Origin: Gemmatimonadota bacterium | GTDB lineage: Bacteria; Latescibacterota; UBA2968; UBA8231 | DNA: 64,000 nt | Assembly: GCA_009841115.1 (NCBI GenBank) | Contig: VXML01000080.1 | Coordinates: 62,001 to 126,000, forward strand | Direction: 5' to 3' | Shown: one piece after another, positions 8,435 to 16,929 of the stretch | Layout of the letters: the number at the start of each line of letters is the position of its first letter | Position numbering within the stretch: position 1 is the stretch's first letter | The notes under the pieces: generated by a model | Told to the model about the DNA's origin: nothing | The model's input: only the letters and a program-made list of their open reading frames with translations | The model's database searches: none | Made by a program: the position numbers and the translations under genes

Positions 8435-10259
8435 GATCCGGGCCGTTGAGATGGGCGAGCAAGGCGTCGGCCTGTTTGCGGCTGAAGCCGGGGAGGGCGG
8501 CGATTTCCTCGGCCGGCGTGGCGGCGATGCGCTTGACTGAGCCAAAAGCGACGAGCAGGGCCTTGCGCTTTTGTGGGCCAATGCCGGGGACGTGGTCCAA
8601 GGTGGAGCTGAGCGCGCTCTTGGCGCGTTGCTGGCGGTGGTTTTTGAGCGCGAAGCGGTGGGCTTCGTCGCGCAGCATCTGCAACAGGCGCAGGCTGGCC
8701 GAGGTCTTGGGCAGCAGCAGGGGATCGCGCTGATCCGGCAGGAAGACTTCCTCGAAGCGCTTGGCGAGGCCGACGACAGGTTGGTCTGCGATGTCTAGCT
8801 CGCGCAGGGCGGCGACCGCGCTGGCGAGTTGGCCCGGCCCGCCGTCGATGAGCAGCAAATCGGGCCGCGGCTCGTTGCGCTCGGCTAGGCCGCGGAAGCG
8901 GCGATAGACTACTTGGTGGATGGCGGCGTAGTCGTCGGGTTGTGCGAGATCGCGGATTTTGAAGTAGCGGTACTGGCTGCGCTTGGCCCGGCCGTCGATA
9001 AAGCAGACCACTGAGCCGACCGGGTTCGCGCCTTGGAAGGTGGAGATGTCGATGCCTTCGATATGGCGAGGTGGAGCCGCGAGTTGCAAGTCGCGCTGGA
9101 GGGCATAGACCGATTGGGGGATGCGGTCGCGCTTCAGCTCGCGCTTGAGTTGGCGTTCGGCGAGTAATTGGGTGGCGTTTTTGGCGGCCATGTCGAGCAT
9201 TTGGGCCTTGGCGCCGCGCTGGGGGGTGGCTAACTCGACTTTGCCGTCGGCCTTTTGCGACAGCCAAGCGGCTACCTCGTCGGCGTCTGCTAGCTGGGCT
9301 GGTAAGTGGATCTCGGGCGGGACGAAGTCGTTTTGCAGGTAGAATTGCCGCGCAAAGGCCGAGAGGATTTCCTCGTCTGAGGATTCCATGACCCCGCCGA
9401 GGAAGTGGTGCTTTTTGCCGAGCAGGCGGCCCTCGCGGATTTCGAGGACGCTGCAACAGGCTTCGTCGTCGCTGCGGGCCATGCCGAGGACGTCGCGGTC
9501 AATCAGCTCGTCGAGGACGACTTTTTGGCGCGCGCGCATGGATTCTAGGGCTTGAATTTGGTCGCGGAAGCGGGCGGCTTTCTCGTAGCGCATGTCTTCG
9601 GCGGCCTCGGTCATGCGCTTTTGCAGTTCGCGGATTACTTCGGCGTTTTGGCCGCGCAAAAAGCGGACGGCCCGCTCGACGGTTTTGCGGTAGTCGTCAG
9701 CCGAGACGAGGTTTTCGCAGGGGCCTTCGCAGCGCTTGATGTGGTATTCGAGGCACAGCGGCACTTTGTCTGAGGGCAACTGGGCGTTGCAGGTGCGGAT
9801 GGGGAAGACTTTGCGCATGGTGTCGATGGTGGTGTGCATGGCGCGGACGTTGCTGTACGGGCCGAGGTAGCGCGAGCCATCGCGGACTACATCGCGGGTG
9901 GCGAAGATGCGGGGGAAAGGCTCGGTCGTGATGCGAATATAGGGGTATTTCTTGTCGTCTTTGAGTAGGATGTTGTAGCGCGGTTTGTGGGTGCGGATTT
10001 GGGTGGCTTCGAGGATGAGGGCTTCCTGCTCGTTGCCCGTTACGATGTAGTCGATGTCGGCGATGTTGCGGACTAGGGCTTTGAACTGACGCCGGCCATC
10101 GCCACCCGACGTGCGAAAGTACGAGCGCACCCGGTCGCGCAGGCTTTTGGCCTTGCCGATGTAGATGATTTGCCCGTCGCGCCTTTTCATGATATAGACG
10201 CCGGATTCGTTGGGCAGGGCGTTGAGTTTGAGGCGCAGATCTTCGGAGAGGTTCTTCAT
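8409..10259 (-). CDS. uvrC: Excinuclease ABC subunit C
   Basis: About 616 aa nuclease making both incisions in nucleotide excision repair. Domains in order: GIY-YIG nuclease (SGVYIMKRRDGQIIYIGKAK, residues about 18-90), UVR motif for UvrB contact (AAEDMRYEKAARFRDQI, about 205-240), RNase-H-like 3' nuclease (HIEGIDISTFQG onward, about 380-530) and C-terminal tandem helix-hairpin-helix (LDHVPGIGPQKRKALL). The ATG at MKNLSEDL is preferred: the longer version starts with TTG inside a dispersed repeat. Confidence 0.96.
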   Translation of the reverse strand: MKNLSEDLRLKLNALPNESGVYIMKRRDGQIIYIGKAKSLRDRVRSYFRTSGGDGRRQFKALVRNIADIDYIVTGNEQEALILEATQIRTHKPRYNILLKDDKKYPYIRITTEPFPRIFATRDVVRDGSRYLGPYSNVRAMHTTIDTMRKVFPIRTCNAQLPSDKVPLCLEYHIKRCEGPCENLVSADDYRKTVERAVRFLRGQNAEVIRELQKRMTEAAEDMRYEKAARFRDQIQALESMRARQKVVLDELIDRDVLGMARSDDEACCSVLEIREGRLLGKKHHFLGGVMESSDEEILSAFARQFYLQNDFVPPEIHLPAQLADADEVAAWLSQKADGKVELATPQRGAKAQMLDMAAKNATQLLAERQLKRELKRDRIPQSVYALQRDLQLAAPPRHIEGIDISTFQGANPVGSVVCFIDGRAKRSQYRYFKIRDLAQPDDYAAIHQVVYRRFRGLAERNEPRPDLLLIDGGPGQLASAVAALRELDIADQPVVGLAKRFEEVFLPDQRDPLLLPKTSASLRLLQMLRDEAHRFALKNHRQQRAKSALSSTLDHVPGIGPQKRKALLVAFGSVKRIAATPAEEIAALPGFSRKQADALLAHLNGPDHGPPKIHA

Positions 10260-10280
10260 CAGAAAAGGATGTGGGTTGAC

Positions 10281-10340
10281 ATATTGCAACGAGGATATGC
10301 GTTTTGCTGGGTCGCGTCAAGACGGGCGATGGATGCGGGC
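10281..10340. repeat. Composite dispersed repeat, full copy 1
   Basis: Block A at 10281-10300 (core TATTGCAACGAGGATATGC), a 17-base variable middle, then block B at 10318-10340 (CAAGACGGGCGATGG then ATGCGGGC). The same A-17-B arrangement is at 39169-39227 with a different middle. The copy lies between uvrC and the stop of the YWTD-propeller gene. Function unknown. Confidence 0.8.
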
Positions 10341-10344
10341 TTGG

Positions 10345-10625
10345 CAGCTACTTGAGCAAGAGGAGTCGTCGGGTTTGCTCGCCGCCGGGGTAGTGCAGGC
10401 GCACGAGATAGACGCCTGCCGCCAACGCCGTGCCTCGCTGGTCGCGGGCGTCCCAGCGGACTTGGTACGAACCGGCGGGCTGGAATTGGTTCACCAGCGT
10501 GCGCACGGGTTGGCCTAAAATGTTGTAGATCGTCAGCCGCACTGGGCCGGGGGAGGCTATGTCGTAGGCGATTTGGGTGCTGGCGTTGAAGGGGTTGGGG
10601 AAATTGGGGGATAGGCTGCTGGTGG
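10345..10625 (-). repeat. Sorting-tail coding repeat, copy 1
   Basis: About 281 bases encoding the last ~90 residues of the YWTD-propeller protein. It aligns without gaps to 37287-37567 at the end of the FGE-like secreted protein, with roughly 18 differences by eye and only four residue changes. The rest of the two genes is unrelated. Confidence 0.85.
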
Positions 10626-12438
10626 TTGGTATCGTCGGTGTGGTGGGGGGTGTCGAGATTGAGGTTGGGTGGGAGATATCTAGGGCAATATCCGTTGGAC
10701 TTACAGGTACCTTCCCTATTTCTTCGACGTTGGAGCCGTCCAAGTTGGACCGGAAGATTTCTTCTGCCCATATTATGGTCCCCCATTCACCCACCGCCGG
10801 TGCTTCGGCCAAAGTTGACCAGTATATCTTGTTTCCAATTAAATCCAGATCGAAGGCTGTGTAGTAAATCCATTCACCTTGAGAAAGAGTGGCGATATCT
10901 TCGACGTTTGAGCCATCTAATTCCGCCCGTCGAATCGCCTTCCTGCCTGCGGCCATCCAATATATCTTGCTAGCTAGTACATCGAGGGCGATTCCTCCAG
11001 GGAGAAAGGTATCGGATAACTTCGGGATGACACCTTCGACATTAGATCCGTCCAAGTTCGCTCGCTGAATGGTGTGCTCCCATTTCTCTCCTAACGCATT
11101 CCAGTAGATCTTGTCTTGGACTGCATCGAGGGCAATACCATCGGGATAGCTCAAGCCGGTGAGGACATCTTCGATATTGGAGCCGTCCAAGTTTGCCGCC
11201 TGAATTTTCCCTGTTTCTGGTTCCGGCCTGTGTCTCCCTCTGTATTTTCCTGTGCCCTCGTCTGTCCAGTAGAGCTTGTTTCCGTCTAGCAGGTCAATCC
11301 TCTTGGGGCGATTTAATCCGGTGATCAGGACTTCGATGTTTTGGCCGTTGAAGTCGGCTCGCTGAATCGTCCCCTTCACCTCGTCGGTCCAGTACATCTT
11401 GTCCGTGTCTAGGGCAATGCCGTATGGTTCCCTCACTATTGGATCGAAGAGTACTTCGCGGTTTTGTCCGTCGAGGTCGGCTCGCTGGATCGTCCCCGGC
11501 CCTGAGTCCGTCCAGTATATTTTGCCTTGGTCCGAATCGAGGGCGATACCTGTTCGGGGTCCCGAGTGGATGTAGTGAACATCGTCCTCTAAGTCGTAGA
11601 GGTATTCGCGGTTTTGTCCGTCGAGGTCGGCTCGCTGAATCGTCTGCGTACTTGGATTGGTCCAGTACACTTTACCTCGCTCCAAGTCGAGGGTGATTTC
11701 TTCGGGGTAGCCATCTGATACGGTGAGGACTTCTTCGCGGTTTTGTCCGTCGAGGTCGGCTCGCTGGATCGTCCCTACGTCTGTCCAGTAAACTTTGCCC
11801 CCATCCACGTCGAGGGCGATACCCCCAGGAAAGCCTGCTCGGATATAGTCATATTCGACGTTTTGTCCGTCGAGGTCGGCTCGTAAGATTCCCTCAAAAC
11901 CTAAGTCCGTCCAGTACACTTTGCCCCGGACCAAATCCAGAGCAATGTCTCCTGGAGCCGCTCCGTCAAAAATGGCCTCGCTATTGGAACCGTCTAGATT
12001 TGCCCGTGCCACCCAACCATTAAGAACGTCACCGCCGATAACCTCCGATGTCCAGTATATTTTGCCTCCGTCCACGTCGAGCGCGATGTTTGTTACCCCT
12101 ATTGATCTATAGTCGTCGTCCATGAAGGGTTTGAGATTTGAGCCATCTAGGTCAGACCAATAGATGCCTCCTCCCAGCCACCTATCTGTCCAGTACATCT
12201 TGCCCCGCAATACATCGAGCGCGATGTCGGCTGGATATCTCAATTCTGGCTTGACGAGCTGTTCGACATTGGTGCCGTCGAGGCTGGACCGATGGATGCC
12301 TTTTATTGGGTTCGCCCAGTAGATTTTGCCCTCCTCAACCGGCGGCTGACTGTGGCTAGTGCCTTGCCCGACGAAGGTCAACCACGCCATTGCGAATAAG
12401 AACGCAGTGATTTTTCGAGTAGCAATCGAGTGTATCAT
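10348..12438 (-). CDS. Secreted YWTD beta-propeller protein with C-terminal sorting-type tail
   Basis: 696 aa exported protein. A signal peptide (about residues 1-30, ITAFLFAMAWLTFVGQG) is followed by twelve LDL-receptor-type units, each with a [GDNS]K(I/V/M/L)YW motif followed by LDG(S/Q/T)N about 20 residues later (for example GKVYWTDVGTIQRADLDGQN). Twelve units fit two six-bladed propellers. Residues about 607-696 are an Ig-like FlgD/type-A sorting tail (NPFNASTQIAYDI, YNILGQPVRTLV, AAGVYLVRL). Such proteins bind ligands at the surface or in the matrix; the ligand is unknown. Repeat elements lie on both sides of the gene. Confidence 0.85.
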   Translation of the reverse strand: MIHSIATRKITAFLFAMAWLTFVGQGTSHSQPPVEEGKIYWANPIKGIHRSSLDGTNVEQLVKPELRYPADIALDVLRGKMYWTDRWLGGGIYWSDLDGSNLKPFMDDDYRSIGVTNIALDVDGGKIYWTSEVIGGDVLNGWVARANLDGSNSEAIFDGAAPGDIALDLVRGKVYWTDLGFEGILRADLDGQNVEYDYIRAGFPGGIALDVDGGKVYWTDVGTIQRADLDGQNREEVLTVSDGYPEEITLDLERGKVYWTNPSTQTIQRADLDGQNREYLYDLEDDVHYIHSGPRTGIALDSDQGKIYWTDSGPGTIQRADLDGQNREVLFDPIVREPYGIALDTDKMYWTDEVKGTIQRADFNGQNIEVLITGLNRPKRIDLLDGNKLYWTDEGTGKYRGRHRPEPETGKIQAANLDGSNIEDVLTGLSYPDGIALDAVQDKIYWNALGEKWEHTIQRANLDGSNVEGVIPKLSDTFLPGGIALDVLASKIYWMAAGRKAIRRAELDGSNVEDIATLSQGEWIYYTAFDLDLIGNKIYWSTLAEAPAVGEWGTIIWAEEIFRSNLDGSNVEEIGKVPVSPTDIALDISHPTSISTPPTTPTIPTTSSLSPNFPNPFNASTQIAYDIASPGPVRLTIYNILGQPVRTLVNQFQPAGSYQVRWDARDQRGTALAAGVYLVRLHYPGGEQTRRLLLLK
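11461..11883 (-). repeat. Near-identical propeller-repeat segments in the YWTD gene
   Basis: A 24-base segment starting GTTTTGTCCGTCGAGG recurs nearly unchanged at about 11461, 11611, 11740 and 11860 (intervals roughly 120-150 bases). It encodes the ADLDGQNRE part of propeller blades. Nucleotide identity this high points to recent internal duplication or gene conversion of blades 4-7. Confidence 0.8.
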
Positions 12439-12466
12439 AGGTAAGTCTCCTTACGCCCGGCAGTAT

Positions 12467-12553
12467 CAAGACAGGCGATAGACGCGGGCTGGGCAGCTAT
12501 TTGACAAGAGTAGCCGCCGCGTCTGTCACTGGCCGAAAGGGACTGGAATAGCG
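12467..12553. repeat. Degenerate block B plus eroded sorting-tail end
   Basis: 12467-12489 matches block B of the composite repeat with two to three changes (CAAGACAGGCGATAGACGC...). Continuing to about 12553 the sequence resembles the first bases next to block B at 10341 onward (stop codon and last tail codons), but frameshifted and decayed. It looks like the remnant of a third tail-bearing gene end upstream of the YWTD gene. Confidence 0.5.
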
Positions 12554-12555
12554 CA

Positions 12556-13158
12556 TCAGGCATTGACGATCCGTGCGCTCACGAGTTCTGCCATCCGCGC
12601 TGGCATCAGGACGCGCAACCCAACGAACTCGTCAAGGTCGGCAGGAGAGAGCTTGCTCGCAATCGCGCCGAGGTTCTCTTCAGTCTCTCCCAACCAAGCG
12701 AGGGCGCGAACCGCATCGCCGGCTGGCCGGTGTGGTGCTACCAACTGCCAGCGCGGGGCATGACGCAAATGCACTGTCAGTGCGCCGAGTTTCAACCGGC
12801 GGCTGGGGCCAGAGGTCAGGTATACCGACTGCACTGGCGTCTGAGCAGTGAGACCGAGGAAGTTCGCCGCCGCACCGCCACAGGGAACAATGGTCTCCCC
12901 CCACAGTTCTGCCAGCGCTTCAATGACCTTCTCAACTGCGGGCGGGCGCAGACCGAAGCGAGTCTCTATGGGCCGGACATAGACGCCCTGACAGACCCGC
13001 ATTAATTGTCCACGACGTGCGAGACGTGACAGTGCCTGATCGACTGCCGCTCTGCTTCCAAGGTGGAGCAACGCCCTTGGGCACAATAACGACCCCTCGG
13101 GCAGCTCGGCGGCGCGTTTGGCAATGTGCTGAGATAGGCTTGGCATGGTCGTATCCAT
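12556..13158 (-). CDS. AbiEi/DUF6088-type antitoxin or transcriptional regulator
   Basis: 200 aa cytosolic protein. The N-terminal half has a winged-helix pattern (SRAAVDQALSRLARRGQLMRV) followed by CQGVYVRPIETRFGLRPP, the hallmark of DUF6088/AbiEi-like antitoxins of type IV toxin-antitoxin systems, which repress their own promoters. The C-terminal half (VYLTSGPSRRLKLGALTVH) also fits. No AbiEii nucleotidyltransferase toxin follows, so it is an orphan. No clear Shine-Dalgarno site precedes the ATG; TATATT at 13174-13179 could be its -10. Flanking half-repeats suggest acquisition with a mobile or recombining segment. Confidence 0.72.
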   Translation of the reverse strand: MDTTMPSLSQHIAKRAAELPEGSLLCPRALLHLGSRAAVDQALSRLARRGQLMRVCQGVYVRPIETRFGLRPPAVEKVIEALAELWGETIVPCGGAAANFLGLTAQTPVQSVYLTSGPSRRLKLGALTVHLRHAPRWQLVAPHRPAGDAVRALAWLGETEENLGAIASKLSPADLDEFVGLRVLMPARMAELVSARIVNA

Positions 13159-13215
13159 TGGTATAATGTCAGAAATATAGTGGAGAAACTGACTTAAACA
13201 AGGAGAGTATTGACA

Positions 13216-13234
13216 TATTGCAACGAGGGTATGC
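13216..13234. repeat. Composite repeat block A, solitary copy
   Basis: TATTGCAACGAGGGTATGC differs by one base from block A at 10281 and 39169, and like the 10281 copy is preceded by TTGACA. No block B follows 17 bases later. It lies in the divergent gap between the DUF6088 gene and the FGE-like gene. Confidence 0.75.
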
Positions 13235-13357
13235 CTTTCCGATCAACAAAAGCTGAGCTTGGGACCATACCCGCGCCGAAAACAATGGCGCAAGAACATT
13301 CAATTGCTGTCATTATAGGCTACCTCTGTGCCGTGTATTTGTCAGAAGAGAAAAGAA

Positions 13358-14026
13358 ATGATATTGATTCCAGCCGGTGCATTCCCGATGGGAACATCAG
13401 AACGGGAAGCCACGCGATTAGCAGCCGCGTACGGCTACCACATTAGCTGGTTCATCGGTGAGATCCCGCAGCGGTCAGTGGACGTGGATGCTTTCTACAT
13501 CGACAAGTTCCCAGTGACCAACGCTCAATACGCCGAATTCGCGGATGCGACGGGCCATCCTCCACCGGCTTTCTGGCCCGATGGGATGCTCCCGACCGAA
13601 AAGCGCAACCATCCAGTCACTGGGGTAAATCAGGACGATGCGTGGGCGTACGCAAAATGGGCGGGCAAGCGCCTGCCCACAGAAGCCGAGTGGGAAAAGA
13701 CGGCGCGCGGCATTAATGGCCTTAGTTTTCCCTGGGGTAACCAGTTCGATCCAGAGGCGTGCTGCTGGGGACGCTCTAGCCAGGAAGGTCCGGCTGCCGT
13801 CGGCTCCTATCCCGAAGGTGCGAGCCCGTACGGGGTCATGGATATGGTCGGCAATGTGGCCGAATGGTGCGCCGACGCACCGGGACCGGGTGCGGCTTTT
13901 ATCAAAGGGGGGTGTTACCTGACTAAATCGATCGTCAATCTGCGCCCGGCGGCGCGGAATATGAGCGGCTTCACCAATAATCGGTCCATGTTCTACGGTT
14001 TTCGCTGCGCAAAGGAGGCTGTCTGA
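13358..14026 (+). CDS. FGE-sulfatase-domain protein lacking the catalytic cysteines
   Basis: 223 aa cytosolic protein with the formylglycine-generating-enzyme/SUMF1 fold: IPAGAFPMGTSE, IDKFPVTNAQYAEFA, GKRLPTEAEWEKTARG, FPWGN, DMVGNVAEWCAD and a final YGFRCAK. The region that carries the copper-binding cysteine pair of true FGE reads GGCYLTKSIVNLRPAAR; only one Cys is there and it is misplaced. It is therefore unlikely to make formylglycine and is more likely a binding or redox paralogue. Start MILIPAGA was chosen after AGAAGAG; one base separates its stop from the next gene. Confidence 0.8.
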   Translation: MILIPAGAFPMGTSEREATRLAAAYGYHISWFIGEIPQRSVDVDAFYIDKFPVTNAQYAEFADATGHPPPAFWPDGMLPTEKRNHPVTGVNQDDAWAYAKWAGKRLPTEAEWEKTARGINGLSFPWGNQFDPEACCWGRSSQEGPAAVGSYPEGASPYGVMDMVGNVAEWCADAPGPGAAFIKGGCYLTKSIVNLRPAARNMSGFTNNRSMFYGFRCAKEAV

Positions 14027-14027
14027 G

Positions 14028-14783
14028 ATGGCACCAATCAGGATCGAACCCCTCTCGGGGACAGTAGGGTCAAGCTCGATGAGTTTTTCTTTATCCAATG
14101 TTCCGGCTTTTCCAGGAGCTACGTTTGGTGCCTGCTTTCCCGAAGCGATTGGCGATGCAGCCGCCGCAACTTGGTTTGGCGACGAAGTGGAGATCAACTG
14201 GGAAGAACGCGATGGAGGTGTGCTGTATTGTGTCGGTAGGCGTCCGGGTGAACTCTCCTACACCGTCACTCTTACCCCAGGCGAGGAGATGGTTGAAGCG
14301 CATCTGAGCCTGACCAACGAAAGCATTAGGGACTGGGAGACCACCTTGGCCTTCAACTGCTTTAACCCGAATAATGCCGAAGCCGTCTGGGACCACGACT
14401 GTCTGCGTCATTGGGTCGGCCAGCAGGGCCAGATGAAACGTCTGATGGCGCTGCCGCGTCAGTTTGGCCCCCGGCCCACCATCCAGCTCTACAGCGTCGA
14501 GGGCGCTCCTCTTGGAAAAAAGATCCCCTTTGTAGCCAATTTTTTGGCAACGCCCGAAGATGTGGTACTAGAGGGGTGGATGGCCATCGAGTCGGTGGAC
14601 GGTCGTCGTTTTATAGCTACCGCGTCGAAACCAGCTCTCTTCCTATTCCAGAACATGGAATACTCCTGCATACATAGCGCTCCGAGCTTTGGTGCCCTCG
14701 CGCCTGGAGCGACCGGCCAAGCCATCACGCGGCTTTATTTTGTCGAAGGCGATCTGGCCGCATGGTATGAGCGCATGAAATAG
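14028..14783 (+). CDS. Uncharacterised protein between FGE-like and DUF6785-like genes
   Basis: 251 aa protein not recognised. It has no signal peptide or membrane segment; the sequence is rich in predicted beta strands (SYTVTLTPGEEMVEAHLSL, ITRLYFVEGDLAAWYERM), which recalls a galactose-mutarotase-like or beta-sandwich fold, but no catalytic motif can be pointed out. It starts one base after the FGE-like stop and is followed 23 bases later by the membrane protein gene, so the three form an operon. Its role is probably tied to these neighbours. Confidence 0.7.
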   Translation: MAPIRIEPLSGTVGSSSMSFSLSNVPAFPGATFGACFPEAIGDAAAATWFGDEVEINWEERDGGVLYCVGRRPGELSYTVTLTPGEEMVEAHLSLTNESIRDWETTLAFNCFNPNNAEAVWDHDCLRHWVGQQGQMKRLMALPRQFGPRPTIQLYSVEGAPLGKKIPFVANFLATPEDVVLEGWMAIESVDGRRFIATASKPALFLFQNMEYSCIHSAPSFGALAPGATGQAITRLYFVEGDLAAWYERMK

Positions 14784-14806
14784 GAGCAGGCGACCCGATC
14801 ACAGCT

Positions 14807-16696
14807 ATGGTGCTGATTCTGATAATCACTCTTTGCCTGTGCGCCTTCCTGAATTTCGTCGGTGTCCGCAGCTATGTACTACTGGACACGTATTCGGGAT
14901 TCGCCGACCACTTCACCACCATAGGCGTCATCTTCATCGTTTTCTGGACTACCGTCGTTGGCTTGGCACTGCGCCTGTTGCATCCTTTTCTACGCCTCTC
15001 CGCAGCTCATCTGGCGCTTATTTATGCCGCGCTCATGGTCGCCACGGTCATTCCTACTATGGGTTTTGGTGGTTATGTCATTCCTCTGCTCGCTGGGGTG
15101 TTCTACTACGCCACACCTGAGAACAATTGGAAATACCTCATATGGGACCACATACCCGAATGGGTTGTGCCACGAGATATCCAAGCCATCACGGGCCTAT
15201 TTCAGGGCATCCCCGCCGATCAGCCTATTCCGTGGGGCCTATGGATCAAGCCTTTGTTCCTATGGGGAACATTCATGTTGGCCTTCTATCTAGTCAGCGT
15301 GTCCTTTATCACCTTGATGCATCATCAGTGGTCTCGCCGGGAGCGCTTGGTTTATCCGATGACCATTTTGCCGACCAGCATGGTGGAGAGTTTGGACGAT
15401 CCGGCGGGGAGCATCTTCAGAAGTAAACTGCTGTGGGTCGGTTTCCTGATCGCTTGGTCCATACCCACCATAGATGTGCTCGACCGGCTTTTCGACTTTC
15501 AGGTTTTAGACGGTTTTGAAATCCCCATTACCAACATACTAGTGTCCCGCAGTTTGGGCCTCAGTTACCGCATTGAGGTCAATCCGCTGATCATAGGGCT
15601 TGGGTATCTGGTAAATCTGAACGTGTTGCTGGGCGTTTGGGGCTGCCATGTACTGATGAACTTGGAGGACAGCCTGCTGGTATGGGCCGGGATTGTAAGT
15701 CCGCTGCCAGCCGGTCCTCTGCCGTCCGGCTCGGTGCTTATGACCCACCAGCAGATTGGTTCTCTGCTTTTCTTGGTCTTCTCTTCCCTATGGGTTGGTC
15801 GAGACTACCTACGCCAGCAGTGGCGTCTGATCGTGGGAGGCGGCGTCCAGGAACCTTACCTGCTCTCGCCGCGCTGTGTCGCCCTCGTCGGCTTGGTCGG
15901 CCTGCTGTACATGGCCGGCTTCCTCTATGCCACTGGGCTTTCCCTTCTGTGGAGCCTAGGCTTCCTCTTGGTAGCTCTTCTCGTCTTCTTCGGCATGGCG
16001 CGGCTGGTAGCTCAGACTGGCCTCGGTCGCATGCGGGCTCCCTATTCACTGCCGCCCATCCTGACCAATATCTTGGGAACTGGACATCTCTCTGACCGCG
16101 ACCTAACGGCCATGGGAGTAAATTTTGTCTGGGCCTCCGATCTCCAACTTTTCTTCATGGCCACCCTAGCCCACGCTTTTAAGGTCTGCGAAGAGACAAA
16201 GGAAAAGATCACGAGCCGCCAACTCTTCCTCTTTATGACTGCTGCGCTCGTCGTCAGTCTGGTGACGGCCTTGGGCTGTTATATCTGGCTGGGCTACCGG
16301 CACGGCCTCATCCACGGCTGGATCTGGTACTTTGTCATGTCGCCCGACTTCCACTGGGGTTGGGTCGCCAACACCATGAACAATCCCCACCCTCCGCAAC
16401 TCCAGACGGCCTTCTTTATGGGCTTGGGTGCTGCGCTAGCTGCCTTGCTCACCTTTGCCAACCATCATGTTGCCGGTTGGCCTCTGCACCCTGCGGGACT
16501 AGTCTTGGGCATGACTCAGAATATCCGCTTCGACTGGTTCAGCATCTTTCTGGCTTGGCTCCTCAAGGCCGCAATTCTGCGCTACGGCGGGGCGAGTCTC
16601 TTTCGGCAGGTGCGACCATTCTTCATAGGCCTCCTGCTAGGAGCAAGCGTCGGCATTGGCGGGGCTTCTCTGGCCGTCTCTTTTTTCTATGCCTGA
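14807..16696 (+). CDS. Multi-pass membrane protein, DUF6785/DUF6784-like
   Basis: 629 aa protein with about 13-14 hydrophobic segments spread over the whole length. The layout and motifs (LRLSAAHLALIYAALMVAT, MHHQWSRRERLVYPM, ARLVAQTGLGRMR, LGYRHGLIHGW) resemble the DUF6785/DUF6784 family of large membrane proteins found in Planctomycetes, Poribacteria and relatives, distantly similar to oligopeptide transporters. Function is unknown; transport of an oligosaccharide or peptide is a guess. ATG at 14807 is the first start in frame after the previous gene; the Shine-Dalgarno signal is weak. Confidence 0.78.
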   Translation: MVLILIITLCLCAFLNFVGVRSYVLLDTYSGFADHFTTIGVIFIVFWTTVVGLALRLLHPFLRLSAAHLALIYAALMVATVIPTMGFGGYVIPLLAGVFYYATPENNWKYLIWDHIPEWVVPRDIQAITGLFQGIPADQPIPWGLWIKPLFLWGTFMLAFYLVSVSFITLMHHQWSRRERLVYPMTILPTSMVESLDDPAGSIFRSKLLWVGFLIAWSIPTIDVLDRLFDFQVLDGFEIPITNILVSRSLGLSYRIEVNPLIIGLGYLVNLNVLLGVWGCHVLMNLEDSLLVWAGIVSPLPAGPLPSGSVLMTHQQIGSLLFLVFSSLWVGRDYLRQQWRLIVGGGVQEPYLLSPRCVALVGLVGLLYMAGFLYATGLSLLWSLGFLLVALLVFFGMARLVAQTGLGRMRAPYSLPPILTNILGTGHLSDRDLTAMGVNFVWASDLQLFFMATLAHAFKVCEETKEKITSRQLFLFMTAALVVSLVTALGCYIWLGYRHGLIHGWIWYFVMSPDFHWGWVANTMNNPHPPQLQTAFFMGLGAALAALLTFANHHVAGWPLHPAGLVLGMTQNIRFDWFSIFLAWLLKAAILRYGGASLFRQVRPFFIGLLLGASVGIGGASLAVSFFYA

Positions 16697-16873
16697 GATC
16701 CTGCAAAGCTAATTTCGATTGCGATATATACGACCCTTTAGTGGGTCAATTATTCAGACTAGCTAAATTGGACTGGGACGTTCGGATTGCCAACTGCTCG
16801 AACCGATAGACAGCGCGGGGATTTGAGCCTTGGTTGATTGACGCTAAATTTTTTTAAAAAAATTAAATATATC

Positions 16874-16902
16874 TTGACTTGATTGTATGGTAGTTATATC
16901 TT
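16874..16902 (+). promoter_or_regulatory. Sigma-70-type promoter for the CBM9-like gene
   Basis: TTGACT at 16874-16879, 17-base spacer, TATCTT at 16897-16902, about 28 bases before the ATG, which has GAGGAGGG at 16918-16925. A perfect AT-only palindrome (seven T then seven A, with flanking AATT, 16847-16864) lies just upstream and could act as an UP element or a bend. Confidence 0.6.
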
Positions 16903-16929
16903 GCATTCCCATAAACTGAGGAGGGAATT

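Noticed and set aside
8254..9456. A 400-codon open frame on the minus strand overlapping uvrC
   Set aside because: It is a shifted frame inside the real uvrC/xer coding sequence; the translation is arginine- and proline-rich with no domain.
11300..12000. Regularly spaced repeats that could be mistaken for a CRISPR array
   Set aside because: Period is about 120-150 bases, in frame with YWTD blades, and inter-repeat sequence is coding and conserved; no cas genes.
13210..13446. Plus-strand ORF beginning at the TTG in block A (MTYCNEGM...), with the same peptide frame open in all block A copies
   Set aside because: The downstream part differs in each copy and lacks conservation; the shared peptide follows simply from the repeat DNA.
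13358..14026. A true formylglycine-generating enzyme for sulfatases
   Set aside because: The two active-site cysteines are not in place and no sulfatase gene is nearby.
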